Assembly (NCBI RefSeq): GCF_013155375.1
Contig: NZ_JABJQY010000002.1
Location: 558,001 to 622,000 of the forward strand
Direction of reading: 5' to 3'
Length of the DNA: 64,000 nucleotides
DNA from: Nocardioides sp. zg-1308
Lineage (GTDB): Bacteria > Actinomycetota > Actinomycetes > Propionibacteriales > Nocardioidaceae
The notes beneath the pieces were generated by a model. It was not told the origin of the DNA and did no database searches. It was given only the letters and a program-made list of their open reading frames with translations. Made by a program: the position numbers and the translations under genes. Shown here one piece after another: positions 8,578-22,057 of the stretch (position 1 is the first letter of the stretch; every line of letters starts with the position of its first letter).

Positions 8578-9444
8578 TCACCCGTGCTGCAGCAACCCCC
8601 GGAGGTACTCCCCGTAGCCGCTCTTGCGCAGCGGCTCGGCGCGCTCGAGCAGCTCGTCGTCGGACAGGAACCCCATCCGCCAGGCGACCTCCTCCGGCGC
8701 GCCGACCTTGAAGCCCTGTCGGCCCTCGATGGTCCGCACGAAGTTGGAGGCGTCGTTGAGCGAGTCGAAGGTGCCGGTGTCGAGCCAGGCGGTGCCGCGG
8801 GGCAGCACCTCCACGTGCAGGCGCCCCTCCTCGAGGTAGCGACGGTTGAGGTCGGTGATCTCCAGCTCGCCGCGCGCCGACGGCTCCAGCTCGGCGGCGT
8901 ACTCCACCACGTCGTTGTCGTAGAAGTAGAGCCCCGGGACGGCGTAGTCGCTCTTCGGGTGCTCCGGCTTCTCCTCCAGCGACAGCGCACGGCCCTGGTC
9001 GTCGAACTCGACGACGCCGTAGGCGCGGGGGTCGGCGACGTGGTAGCCGAAGACGGCCGCGCCGTCGAGGTCCTTGAAGCGCAGCAGCTGCGAGCCGAGT
9101 CCCGAGCCGTAGAAGATGTTGTCACCGAGCACGAGCGCGGACCGCTCGCCGCCGATGTGGTCGGCCCCGATGATGAAGGCCTGCGCGAGCCCGTCGGGGC
9201 TCGGCTGGACGGCGAACGTGAGGTCGATCCCGAACTGCGACCCGTCGCCGAGCAGCCGGTGGAAGCCCTCGGCCTCGTGGGGCGTGGTGATGATGAGGAT
9301 GTCCCGGATGCCCGCGAGCATCAGCGTGGAGAGCGGGTAGTAGATCATCGGCTTGTCGTAGACCGGCACCAGCTGCTTGCTGATGCCCTGCGTGATCGGG
9401 TGCAGTCGGGAGCCGGTGCCACCGGCCAGGATGATTCCGCGCAT
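8578..9444 (-). CDS. rfbA: Glucose-1-phosphate thymidylyltransferase
   Basis: Makes dTDP-glucose from dTTP and glucose-1-phosphate, the first step of dTDP-L-rhamnose synthesis. The nucleotide loop [14 protein letters not shown] (5-18), [17 protein letters not shown] and the later VLGDNIFYG and [12 protein letters not shown] motifs are diagnostic. The 288-residue length is standard. It is on the strand opposite the other rhamnose genes and divergent from the DUF4012 gene (72 bp apart). Confidence 0.93.
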   Translation of the reverse strand: MRGIILAGGTGSRLHPITQGISKQLVPVYDKPMIYYPLSTLMLAGIRDILIITTPHEAEGFHRLLGDGSQFGIDLTFAVQPSPDGLAQAFIIGADHIGGERSALVLGDNIFYGSGLGSQLLRFKDLDGAAVFGYHVADPRAYGVVEFDDQGRALSLEEKPEHPKSDYAVPGLYFYDNDVVEYAAELEPSARGELEITDLNRRYLEEGRLHVEVLPRGTAWLDTGTFDSLNDASNFVRTIEGRQGFKVGAPEEVAWRMGFLSDDELLERAEPLRKSGYGEYLRGLLQHG

Positions 9445-9515
9445 GCAACCACCCTAGGGGTCCGCGGACCTCCCGTTGCGCCACGGGGTTCGCAGCGGTT
9501 TGGCACCATGGGCGC

Positions 9516-13869
<4,354 letters not shown>

Positions 13870-13876
13870 CCGCCAC

Positions 13877-14170
13877 TCACCTGCGGTGGGACGTCACCTC
13901 TCGCAGGGCGGGACGGACGTCGGCGAGGTAGACCAGCGCGGCGATGGTGAACGCCAGGCTGATGATGTTGAGCGGCGAGCCCAGCAGGATCAGCTGCGCG
14001 GCGAAGCCGAGGCCCGTGATCGCGCACCACGCGGTCTTGGTCAGCTTGCCGGCCGCGTCGTAGGCCTCGGCGGAGTAGGTCAGCGAGTTGATGAACGCGA
14101 AGCCCTTGATCGCGAGCAGCACCACGAGCACGACGAGGAACAGCGTGCCCTGGAGCTCGTAGATGTTCAC
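13877..14170 (-). CDS. DUF2516 membrane protein
   Basis: A 97-residue protein with an N-terminal helix (LFLVVLVVLLAIKGFAF) and two further hydrophobic segments. It matches the DUF2516 family, whose mycobacterial member Rv0476 lies next to hbhA (Rv0475) and an XRE regulator (Rv0474); the same order is seen here. The start is GTG 14170. No biochemical role is known to me. Confidence 0.85.
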   Translation of the reverse strand: MNIYELQGTLFLVVLVVLLAIKGFAFINSLTYSAEAYDAAGKLTKTAWCAITGLGFAAQLILLGSPLNIISLAFTIAALVYLADVRPALREVTSHRR

Positions 14171-14194
14171 AGGACACAGCGTAGGCGACGAGAC

Positions 14195-14227
14195 GAAGGG
14201 CCCCGTCCGACGTGGACGGGGCCCTTC
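14195..14227 (-). terminator. Strong hairpin downstream of the HbhA-like gene
   Basis: A perfect 14-bp stem (GAAGGGCCCCGTCC and its complement) with a 5-base loop. It lies between the HbhA-like stop and the DUF2516 start, so it probably ends or attenuates the XRE-HbhA transcript. Confidence 0.75.
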
Positions 14228-14271
14228 TCCTAGAACAGCGCGAGCTGACCGGGGTCAGCCTCGACGTCTCT

Positions 14272-14961
14272 TCAGTCGCCGACCTTCTCGGCGGCGTCCG
14301 CGGCGGCCTTGACGGCGCTGGCGGCGGTCTTCGTGGCGGCGGTGCCGGTGGCCTTGGCGCTGCTCTGGGCCGCGGTCGTCTTCCTCGCGGCGCTCTTGCG
14401 CGCGGTCGTGGCCGACGCCTTCGTGGCAGCCGACTTCTGGGCGGCCTTCTTCGCGGCGGGCTTCGCGGGGGGCTTGGGGGCAGCCTTGGTGGCGGCGACC
14501 TTGTCGGCGGCGGTGACGGTGGCGTCGGCGGCCTTGCGGGCCTGGGTCGCGGTGGTCTTCGCCTTCGAGACGGTGGTCCGGGCCGACGCCACGGTGGTGG
14601 TGGTCGACTCCTGGCGGCGGATGCGGCCCACGAGGGACTCGCCGCGCTTGACCAGCTCGGCGTACGTCGCGTTGGCCACGGCCACGTTGTCGTCGACGAG
14701 GGTCGACACCTTGGCGGGGTAGGCCTTGGCCTCGGCCTGCAGCTCGGCGACGCGCGCCTCGACGGCGGCGCGGACGGACGTGACGTCACGCTTCTGCACC
14801 TCTGCGACGAGCTCGGTGACGTCCTTCTGCACGGCGGTGAGGACCTTCTGGACGTCGGCGACAGCGTCACGGACGGCCTCGACGGCGAGGTCGGTGACAC
14901 CGACGCCCGCGAGCACGGGCTTGAGGGCTTCGGTCTTGATGTCGAACTTGGCGGTCGCCAT
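14272..14961 (-). CDS. HbhA-like protein with a Lys/Ala-rich tail
   Basis: A 229-residue protein. The N-terminal 110 residues are helical and probably coiled-coil (VQKVLTAVQKDVTELVAEVQ). The second half is a low-complexity Ala/Lys/Thr tail with PAKKAAQKSAATK-type repeats, as in mycobacterial heparin-binding hemagglutinin and histone-like tails. There is no signal peptide, as in HbhA. Lineage-wide roles may be surface binding, lipid or DNA association; only the architecture is visible here. It lies between the XRE regulator and DUF2516, the mycobacterial order. Confidence 0.75.
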   Translation of the reverse strand: MATAKFDIKTEALKPVLAGVGVTDLAVEAVRDAVADVQKVLTAVQKDVTELVAEVQKRDVTSVRAAVEARVAELQAEAKAYPAKVSTLVDDNVAVANATYAELVKRGESLVGRIRRQESTTTTVASARTTVSKAKTTATQARKAADATVTAADKVAATKAAPKPPAKPAAKKAAQKSAATKASATTARKSAARKTTAAQSSAKATGTAATKTAASAVKAAADAAEKVGD

Positions 14962-15001
14962 GTCCTTCTCCTTCTCCTGGGTGGGTGCTGCTGGGTGGGT
15001 G

Positions 15002-15421
15002 CTACTGAGCTGGTGGCTGGTCGGGGCCCGGTGGGCGGTCGTTGAGGGCCAGGAACGAGGCGTAGACGTCGAGCAGCGAGTGCTTCTGACGCTCGGTGAG
15101 TCCGGTGTCGGCGAGGATCGCCAGCTCCACCGAGCCGGCCTGGCCGGGATCGGGGTGGACGATGCCGGCGCGGACGTAGAGCTGCTCGGCGGAGACGCGG
15201 AGCGCCCGGGCCAGCTGCTGCAAGACCTCCGCCGACGGCTTCCGCAGGCCGCGCTCGATCTGGCTGAGGTAGGGGTTGCTCACGCCGACCTGGTCGGCGA
15301 GCTGGCGCAGCGAGAGCTGGGCGGCGAGCCGCTGCTCACGGAGGTAGTCGCCGAGCGACCCGATGGAGTCGACGACGGCGCTCGTCTTCGCGCTCGTCTT
15401 CGCGCTCTTGTCCTTGGCCAT
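15002..15421 (-). CDS. XRE-family regulator next to the HbhA-like gene (Rv0474-like)
   Basis: A 139-residue repressor-like protein. After a Lys/Ser-rich leader, residues 25-80 form a helix-turn-helix (LREQRLAAQLSLRQLADQVG, SNPYLSQIERG). The C-terminal half (AGIVHPD onward, LTERQKHSLLDVYASF) matches the Rv0474 type. Its start faces a perfect 16-bp palindrome at 15433-15448, a likely autoregulatory operator. It precedes the HbhA-like gene on the same strand by 40 bp and probably controls it. Confidence 0.83.
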   Translation of the reverse strand: MAKDKSAKTSAKTSAVVDSIGSLGDYLREQRLAAQLSLRQLADQVGVSNPYLSQIERGLRKPSAEVLQQLARALRVSAEQLYVRAGIVHPDPGQAGSVELAILADTGLTERQKHSLLDVYASFLALNDRPPGPDQPPAQ

Positions 15422-15432
15422 GCCTGCAGTGT

Positions 15433-15448
15433 GCTAACACCTGTTAGC
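15433..15448. promoter_or_regulatory. Palindromic operator upstream of the XRE gene
   Basis: GCTAACA-CC-TGTTAGC, two perfect 7-bp arms with a 2-bp centre, ending 12 bp from the XRE start codon. The position suits autorepression by steric block of the promoter. Confidence 0.65.
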
Positions 15449-15514
15449 GAAATGCAAACCAAACGGCGGTGAGGACCGTCACAAAGCCGGATACCCCGCG
15501 GTTCCGGGCGCTAG

Positions 15515-16480
15515 CTAGAAGGCAGCACGGATCTCGCCGACGGGGACGCCGCCACCGAGCAGCTCGAGCCGGCCGGTCCGCGCGACGGCGTCCGCGTCGA
15601 CCCCGTCCTCCTCCAGCACGCCCGAACGACGCAGCGCCTCGGCCATCAGCACGGGGCGTACGCGTGCGGCGCCGTCGTCGGTCTTGAGCGCCCACGCCCG
15701 ACCGTCGGGGAGAGCGACGGCGTAGCAGGACTCCGCGCCGGCCTTGCCGATCAGGCCGGGGACGGCCCGGTGCAGCGCGAGCTCGTCTCGCGTGGTGCCG
15801 CTGACGTTCTCCGGGTGCCGGCGGATCGCCTCGGCCACCCGGTGGGCCGGGCCCTCGGACGCGGTGGCCAGGGTGGCGAAGGCGCGGGCGAGCCCGGTCA
15901 GCGAGGCCGACAGCAGCGGGGCACCGCACCCGTCGACCGCGACCGTCGCGACCGGCTCGCCCGTCAGGCGCTCGAAGGTCTCGCGGATGGCGACCTGCAG
16001 GGGGTGCGCGGGATCGAGGTAGGTGGCGGTGTCCCAGCCGCGCAGGACGCAGGTCGCCAGCATCGCGGCGTGCTTGCCCGAGCAGTTCATGAGGATCGAC
16101 GTCTTCTCGCCGCCCGCCCGGATCACGGCGTCGCGCGCGGCGTCGTCGAGCGGGTGGTCGGGCGGGGTCTGCAGGGCCGACTCGTCCAGGCCCGCCGAGG
16201 CGAGGACGCGGCGTACGCCCTCGACGTGGAAGGGCTCACCGGAGTGGGAGGCGCAGGCGAGGGCGAGCAGGTCCGGCGGGAGGTCGAGCCCGAGCTCCAC
16301 CATCGCGAGCGCCTGGACCGGCTTGTTGCTCGAGCGGGGCAGCACCGGTGCGGCCACCTCGCCCACGGACCAGTCGACCGAGCCGTCGGCGGCCAGCGCT
16401 ACGACGGAGCCGTAGTGGTGCCCCTCCACGAATCCGGAGCGGACGATCTCGGCCACGACGGGCAGACCAGCGGCAGGCAT
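15515..16480 (-). CDS. L-asparaginase II-type protein
   Basis: A 321-residue member of the asparaginase II family (the Rhizobium type, unrelated to the E. coli AnsA/AnsB fold). Conserved stretches are RSSNKPVQALAMVELG, ACASHSGEPFH, LMNCSGKHAAML and VDGCGAPLLSASL. It would hydrolyse asparagine to aspartate and ammonia in the cytoplasm; no signal peptide is seen. It is divergent from the APS-kinase gene, 40 bp apart. Confidence 0.88.
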   Translation of the reverse strand: MPAAGLPVVAEIVRSGFVEGHHYGSVVALAADGSVDWSVGEVAAPVLPRSSNKPVQALAMVELGLDLPPDLLALACASHSGEPFHVEGVRRVLASAGLDESALQTPPDHPLDDAARDAVIRAGGEKTSILMNCSGKHAAMLATCVLRGWDTATYLDPAHPLQVAIRETFERLTGEPVATVAVDGCGAPLLSASLTGLARAFATLATASEGPAHRVAEAIRRHPENVSGTTRDELALHRAVPGLIGKAGAESCYAVALPDGRAWALKTDDGAARVRPVLMAEALRRSGVLEEDGVDADAVARTGRLELLGGGVPVGEIRAAF

Positions 16481-16520
16481 GCGCGAAGGCTACCGACCGC
16501 CGGTCTGAGAGGATGCGCGG

Positions 16521-17708
16521 GTGATCCAGCACTGCCCGACGCCGACCGAGCTCGACGACCTGGAGCTCCTGGTCTCCGGTGCCTACGCCCCCCTGACGCG
16601 GTTCAACGAGCCCGGCAGCCCGGTCACCCTCGCCCTGCCGGAGGGCCACACGGAGGCCGAGCTGGTGGACCCCGAGGGCCTACCGCTCGCCCGCGTCTCG
16701 AGCGACGGCACGCTGGAGCAGCTGACCCACGCGCAGCACGGCCCCTTCCGCCGGCTGCACCTCACCCCCGCGCAGGTCCGGGAGGCGTACGCCGGCGCGA
16801 CGTTCGTCCCGGTCGCCGACGCGCTCACCGAGGGCGACGTCGACGAGCTGCGCGGCCTCGGCCGTGTCGTCCTGGTGGCGCTCATGGGCACCGGCACGCC
16901 GTCGCTGTCCCCGGTCGCGCTCGTCCGCGCCACGCTGGCCGCCGCCGAGCTCCTCGACGACGCCGGCGTGGTCGCCGTACCCCTGCCCTCCCACGGCGAC
17001 GCCGAGGCCGACCACGCCCTCGGCGCCCAGGTGGTCGGCACCTACGCGGGCCCCGATCCGGTGCACGCCCTGGGCGACTCCTCCGGCCCCTACCCCGCCG
17101 CCGTCGCAGCGATCGTCGACGAGGACCGCCCCGCGCCGGACGAGCAGGGACTCGTCCTCTTCTTCACCGGCCTGTCCGGCAGCGGGAAGTCGACGCTCGC
17201 GCAGGCCCTCATCGACCGGCTGCTCGAACGCGGCGGCCGCTCCGTGACCAGCCTCGACGGCGACGTCGTGCGCCGGCACCTGTCGGCCGGGCTGACCTTC
17301 TCCAAGGCCGACCGCGAGACCAACATCCGCCGGATCGGCTGGGTGGCCGCCGAGGTGGCCCGGCACGGCGGGGTCGCGGTCTGCTCGCCCATCGCCCCGT
17401 TCGCCGAGACCCGCGAGCAGGTGCGGCAGATGGTCGAGGCGGCCGGCGGCGCGTTCTTCCTGGTCCACGTCGCGACCCCCCTCGAGGAGTGCGAGCGCCG
17501 CGACCGCAAGGGTCTGTACGCCAAGGCGCGAGCCGGCGAGATCCCGGAGTTCACCGGCATCTCCTCGCCCTACGAGGAGCCCGAGGACCCGGCCGTGCGC
17601 GTGGACACCACGGACCGCACGATCGAGGACGCGCTCGAGGACGTGCTGGTCGCACTGGACGAGGCGGGCTACCTCCACCTCGCCGGAGCGGTCCCGGCGG
17701 GCGCATGA
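16521..17708 (+). CDS. Adenylylsulfate kinase with a degenerate ATP-sulfurylase-like N-terminal domain
   Basis: A 395-residue protein. The C-terminal part is a full APS kinase: Walker A GLSGSGKST (217-225), LDGDVVRRHLSAGLTFSK, RETNIRRIGWVA and the KGLYAKARAGEI lid. Residues 1-200 resemble the ATP-sulfurylase half of bifunctional Sat-CysC proteins (LDDLELLVSGAYAPLTRF) but lack the catalytic QxRNPxH motif, so adenylylation is unlikely. It would phosphorylate APS to PAPS, using APS from CysDN (22.0-24.3 kb). It starts at GTG 16521 and overlaps the phosphatase gene by four bases (ATGA). Confidence 0.83.
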   Translation: MIQHCPTPTELDDLELLVSGAYAPLTRFNEPGSPVTLALPEGHTEAELVDPEGLPLARVSSDGTLEQLTHAQHGPFRRLHLTPAQVREAYAGATFVPVADALTEGDVDELRGLGRVVLVALMGTGTPSLSPVALVRATLAAAELLDDAGVVAVPLPSHGDAEADHALGAQVVGTYAGPDPVHALGDSSGPYPAAVAAIVDEDRPAPDEQGLVLFFTGLSGSGKSTLAQALIDRLLERGGRSVTSLDGDVVRRHLSAGLTFSKADRETNIRRIGWVAAEVARHGGVAVCSPIAPFAETREQVRQMVEAAGGAFFLVHVATPLEECERRDRKGLYAKARAGEIPEFTGISSPYEEPEDPAVRVDTTDRTIEDALEDVLVALDEAGYLHLAGAVPAGA

Positions 17709-18238
17709 GCGAACCGCTCAGGGTGCTCTTCGTGTGCACCGCCAACATCTGCCGCTCGCCCGCCATGGAGGTCATCGCACGCGACCTCGCGGGCGACGCG
17801 GACGTCGTCTTCAGCAGCTCCGGCACCCACGCCCGCGACGGCCACCCGATGAACCCCGAGATGACCGCCAGCCTGCCCACGGGCACGTCCGGCTCCGTCG
17901 ACGCGTTCCGCAGCCGGCACCTCTCCACTGCGGTGCTCGACGAGGCCGACCTGGTCCTCACGGCGGAGGCCGTCCACCGCCGACACATCCTCGACGACCA
18001 CCCGCAGCTGCACCGCCGGGTGTTCACCCTGGGGCAGTTCCAGGCGGCCGTCGCCGACCTCCCGGGGCTCAGCGGACGCGAGCTCGTGGCCGCCGCGGGA
18101 CAGCGGAGCACGCCCGCCCTGCCGGAGCACGACGTCGCCGACCCCTACCGGCGCGGGAAGGCAGCCGCCGAGAGGGCGACCGGCACAATCACTGACATGC
18201 TGAGCGTCGTCGTTCCCAGACTCGTCGGAGACCGCTGA
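17705..18238 (+). CDS. Low-molecular-weight protein-tyrosine phosphatase family protein
   Basis: A 177-residue phosphatase with the P-loop VCTANICRSPAM: nucleophile Cys11, Arg17 and Ser18. The general-acid Asp lies in DVADPYRRG (Asp146-Pro147). Members dephosphorylate protein tyrosines or arginines. It overlaps both neighbours (ATGA before, TGATG after), so it is expressed with the APS kinase and the sulfite exporter, an unusual partnership that suggests a nucleotide or regulatory role. Confidence 0.87.
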   Translation: MSEPLRVLFVCTANICRSPAMEVIARDLAGDADVVFSSSGTHARDGHPMNPEMTASLPTGTSGSVDAFRSRHLSTAVLDEADLVLTAEAVHRRHILDDHPQLHRRVFTLGQFQAAVADLPGLSGRELVAAAGQRSTPALPEHDVADPYRRGKAAAERATGTITDMLSVVVPRLVGDR

Positions 18239-19242
18239 TGCTCGAGTTCCTCACCGTGACCTTCTTCTCGATCCTCGCGGCCGGCTTCGTCGTCGGCATC
18301 GTGGTCGGGCTGACCGGCATGGGCGGCGGTGCGCTGATGACACCGGCGCTGATCTTCCTCGGCGTCGGCGAGGCGGCCACGGTCGTGACGGCGGACCTCA
18401 CCGCGGCCGCGGTCTACAAGACCGGCGGCGCGATCGTGCACAAGCGCGAGGGCTCGCCCAACATGCAGCTGGCCAAGTGGCTGATGATCGGCTCCATCCC
18501 GATGGCGCTGCTCGGCCCGCACCTCGTCTCGTGGGTGGTCTCCCCCGAGGACATCGACGACGCCCTCAAGCTCTGCATCGGCTTCGCGCTCCTGCTCGCC
18601 GCGGCGACGTACGCCATGCGGCTCTACCTCAACCTCCGGCGGGTCCGCGGCGGCGAGCACCCCGACGACAACCCGGCCATCCGGCCGGTGCCGACACTCC
18701 TGGTGGGAGCCCTCGGCGGCCTGCTCGTCGGCATCACCAGCGTCGGCTCGGGATCGGTCATCATGATCGCGCTCCTGATGCTCTACCCCGGCCTGTCGGC
18801 GGTGAGGCTCGTCGGCACCGACTTGGTCCAGGCCGTCCCGCTGGTGCTGGCCGCGGCGATCTCCAACATCGCGCTGCACGGCCTCGACTGGGGCATCCTC
18901 ATCCCGCTCGTCCTGGGATCCGTGCCGGGAACGCTCATCGGCTCCGCCATCGCCCCGCGCGTGCCGCAGTCCTTCATCCGCCGCGGCATCGTCGTCGTCC
19001 TGACCATGAGCGGCGTCGCCCTGCTCGACAAGGCCGGCTGGGCGCCGCTCGGCAAGGAGGAGACCCACCCGATCCTCATCGCCGGGGTCGGGGTGGCGGT
19101 GCTCGTGGTCCTGCCCGTCGTCTGGGGCTTCCTGCGCAAGCAGCAGGGCCTCCCGATGTTCGGCTCCCCCACCATCGCCCAGCTCGAGGATCCCGCCTAC
19201 CGACCCGGACTGGTCGGCATGAAGCGCGTCGACGACTCCTGA
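18238..19242 (+). CDS. TauE/SafE family anion exporter
   Basis: A 334-residue membrane protein with about eight hydrophobic segments in two halves, each starting with the family's Gly-rich motif (VGLTGMGGGALMTP near the start and GITSVGSGSVIM in the middle). The family exports sulfite or sulfonates or imports related anions. Overlap with the phosphatase gene and the nearby APS kinase point to sulfite or sulfonate traffic. The start ATG 18238 shares a base with the previous stop. Confidence 0.86.
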   Translation: MLEFLTVTFFSILAAGFVVGIVVGLTGMGGGALMTPALIFLGVGEAATVVTADLTAAAVYKTGGAIVHKREGSPNMQLAKWLMIGSIPMALLGPHLVSWVVSPEDIDDALKLCIGFALLLAAATYAMRLYLNLRRVRGGEHPDDNPAIRPVPTLLVGALGGLLVGITSVGSGSVIMIALLMLYPGLSAVRLVGTDLVQAVPLVLAAAISNIALHGLDWGILIPLVLGSVPGTLIGSAIAPRVPQSFIRRGIVVVLTMSGVALLDKAGWAPLGKEETHPILIAGVGVAVLVVLPVVWGFLRKQQGLPMFGSPTIAQLEDPAYRPGLVGMKRVDDS

Positions 19243-19449
19243 CCCACTGGGAGTTCTCGGGCAGAAGCGCCACGGGCCCTCGGGCCCACCCATCCGAGAC
19301 GGAACCGGGCGGGTAGGTCTGACGGCGGGCTGCGACCAGCCTCAGCACCAAGCGCTTCTCGTCGCTGCGCGAGTCACTAGTGCATGGCACCACTCCACCC
19401 GCGACTGACGCCCGCGGGAAACGTTCCTCCACAGGCCCTGGTGCGGCCC

Positions 19450-20274
19450 TCAGGACAGCCCGAGCAGCTCCCGGCACTGGGCGGGGCTCATGGGCGTGCG
19501 CTGCGCGATCCGACCGAGGTCGATGGCGCGGGAGACGAGCTGGGCGTTGGACTCCACCGGCACCCCGCGGCTGATCGTGAGCACGTCCTCCATGCCGACG
19601 CGGAGGTGGCCGCCCATGGACAGCGAGGCCATCGCGACGGCGAGCGTCGAGCGGCCGATGCCGGTGGCCGACCACGACGTCACCTCGGGGGGCAGGGCGG
19701 CGACCCCGGCGACGAGGGCGGGGGCGGTGCCGGGCATCCCGCCCGGCACGCCCATCACGAAGTCCACGTGCACCCGACCGCCGACAGGGGTGCCGTGCTC
19801 CCGGATGAGGCGCCCGAGGGCGTGCACCTGGCCGAGGTCGAACAGCTCGAACTCCGGGGCCACCCCGCGCTCGAGGGCGAGCTGGTAGAGGTCCTTCACG
19901 AAGGGCCACGGGTTGAGGAAGACGTCGTCGCCGAAGTTGGTGGTGCCCATCGTCAGCGAGCAGGAGTCGGGCATGGCGTCCAGCACCTCGAGCCGCTCGT
20001 CGAGCGGGTCGTGCACCGAGCCGCCCGTGGAGAGCTGCACCACCAGCGACGACGACTCGCGCACGGCGGCCACCCACTCGCGCAGGAGGGACCGGTCCAG
20101 CGTCGGCTGGTGGTCGCCGTCGCGGACGTGGAGGTGGATCATCGCCGCGCCGGCCTCCTCGCACTCGGCCGCGGTGCGGGCGATCTCCTCGGGAGTGGTG
20201 GGCAGCTGTGGCCAGTCGGCCTTCGCCGTCTCGGCGCCGGTCGGGGCCACGGTGATCAGCAGAGCGTCAGACAT
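19450..20274 (-). CDS. 3-keto-5-aminohexanoate cleavage (BKACE) family protein
   Basis: A 274-residue TIM-barrel enzyme. AAMIHLHVRDGD holds the zinc-binding His-x-His pair, and the conserved LSTGG and MGTTNFGDDVF stretches follow. BKACE enzymes condense a beta-keto acid with acetyl-CoA to release acetoacetate; specificity is set by pocket residues and cannot be assigned here. The start is taken at ATG 20274; a longer frame runs back into a repeat element. Confidence 0.85.
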   Translation of the reverse strand: MSDALLITVAPTGAETAKADWPQLPTTPEEIARTAAECEEAGAAMIHLHVRDGDHQPTLDRSLLREWVAAVRESSSLVVQLSTGGSVHDPLDERLEVLDAMPDSCSLTMGTTNFGDDVFLNPWPFVKDLYQLALERGVAPEFELFDLGQVHALGRLIREHGTPVGGRVHVDFVMGVPGGMPGTAPALVAGVAALPPEVTSWSATGIGRSTLAVAMASLSMGGHLRVGMEDVLTISRGVPVESNAQLVSRAIDLGRIAQRTPMSPAQCRELLGLS

Positions 20275-20284
20275 GAGTTCCTCG

Positions 20285-20322
20285 GTGGTCGAGTAGCGAG
20301 CGAAGCGAGCGTATCGAGACCA
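20285..20322. repeat. Short extragenic repeat of the TAGCGAGCGAAGCGAGCG type
   Basis: Two GCGAGCG units around AA, flanked by GGTCGAG and TCGAGACC. I recall this as a frequent dispersed intergenic element in Nocardioides-like genomes. Only one copy is in the window, between the BKACE gene and dtd. Confidence 0.5.
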
Positions 20323-20329
20323 TGTCCTC

Positions 20330-20758
<429 letters not shown>

Positions 20759-20779
20759 GGCGGCGCTGCTCGGGCTGGG

Positions 20780-21955
20780 TCACCTCGGTCCGGTCTCCCA
20801 CACCCGCGCCCAGTCGACGTCCATGTGCTGGGGCAGCTCACCGTCGAAGCGGGGCAGCTCGTAGTCCGAGGACAGCAGGCTGAGGATGAGGAACTCGGGC
20901 TGCCCGGACGTCTCCCCCTCGAGCCGCTGCGTGACCTGGCCGTCGATGCGGAAGACGTACTCGTCGGGCGTCCACTCGACGGAGAACACGTGGTACTCCT
21001 CCGCCCAGTCGTCGCCGTACTGCTCGACGTCGGGGAGCCAGCCGCCCACCGTCTGCTTCTTGCCGCTCTTGTCGAGGAAGTAGGTGAAGCTGGTCAGGCC
21101 GCCCTCGGGGTGGTCGTCGCCGAAGTACTCGATGACGTCGATCTCGGCGCCGCCCTTCTTCGCCCCGCCGGACTTCTGCCCGCCGACCGTCTGCATCCAG
21201 AAGGCGGCGTGCTGTCCGCGGGCGGACTGGGTCCTGATGCGGGCGGCGGCGTAGCCGTAGGTGAACGACATGACGCCCTCGGTGCCCACGTGGCCGTTGA
21301 GGCGGTAGGCGTACTTCTTGCGCCGGCCGGGCAGCTGGCACTCGTCGTCGGTGCGCTCGGGGTCCTCGAGCACGCTCAGCCGCAGGACGCCGTCGGTCAC
21401 CTCCGCGGCGCTGCCGTCGGCACGCGAGCACGTCCGGATGTCGATGTAGCCCTGGTCGCGGGTGTGCCAGCTGGCGCCGACACCGTCCACGGTGTCCTCG
21501 TCGAAGTCGTCGGTGAACGTCGGCTCGGGCGCCTCGTCGGTGGAGACCTCGGCCCCCACGGCGTCGTCACCGTCACCGACCACGACGTGGAGGTCGCCCG
21601 ACACCCGGCTCGTCAGCGAGACGTGTCCCTCGGCGTCGGTCTCCTGCTCGTCGACGTCGCTCCAGCCGTCCTCCTCCTTCGCGACGAGACGGACGGTCGT
21701 GCCCTCCTCCGCGTCCGCGACCGTGGCGTCCACGACCCACCCCGCGTCGTCGGCCGCCTCGACGTCCTCGCCGGTCGCGGCCAGCTGCGGGAGGACACGG
21801 GCCTTCACACCGTCACCGGTCTCGTACGTCGGCGGCTCGGCGTCCCCGGAGGACGACGCGGAGCAGCCGGCCGTGACGAAGGCCACCGCGAGCAGCCCGC
21901 AGAGCAGGCGCTGACGCAGCGGGGTGCGGGGCACGAGTCGGGAGGTTCGGCTCAT
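20780..21955 (-). CDS. Glycoside hydrolase family 16 lipoprotein
   Basis: A 391-residue exported enzyme. The signal peptide ends in lipobox VTAGC with lipidated Cys31. Residues 40-145 form an Ig- or fibronectin-like linker domain, and the GH16 jelly roll follows (TFTDDFDEDTVDG). The catalytic motif EIDVIE is intact, with Glu271 as nucleophile and Glu276 as acid/base. It should cleave a beta-1,3/1,4-glucan or galactan outside the cell. Divergent from cysD, 102 bp apart. Confidence 0.88.
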   Translation of the reverse strand: MSRTSRLVPRTPLRQRLLCGLLAVAFVTAGCSASSSGDAEPPTYETGDGVKARVLPQLAATGEDVEAADDAGWVVDATVADAEEGTTVRLVAKEEDGWSDVDEQETDAEGHVSLTSRVSGDLHVVVGDGDDAVGAEVSTDEAPEPTFTDDFDEDTVDGVGASWHTRDQGYIDIRTCSRADGSAAEVTDGVLRLSVLEDPERTDDECQLPGRRKKYAYRLNGHVGTEGVMSFTYGYAAARIRTQSARGQHAAFWMQTVGGQKSGGAKKGGAEIDVIEYFGDDHPEGGLTSFTYFLDKSGKKQTVGGWLPDVEQYGDDWAEEYHVFSVEWTPDEYVFRIDGQVTQRLEGETSGQPEFLILSLLSSDYELPRFDGELPQHMDVDWARVWETGPR

Positions 21956-21992
21956 TCGGCCGAGTCTGGCCGACCACGTCCGGCGACGCGAA

Positions 21993-22021
21993 TTCACCGG
22001 GGCTTGCGACGTCGCTACGAT
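21993..22021 (+). promoter_or_regulatory. Promoter of cysDN
   Basis: TTCACC (21993-21998), a 17-bp spacer and TACGAT (22016-22021). It matches the actinobacterial housekeeping pattern with TANNNT at -10, and would start the cysD transcript near 22028, about 30 bases before the ATG. Confidence 0.6.
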
Positions 22022-22057
22022 GAGCGCTGCTGTCCCTAGAGAGGTCCTTGCCACGCC

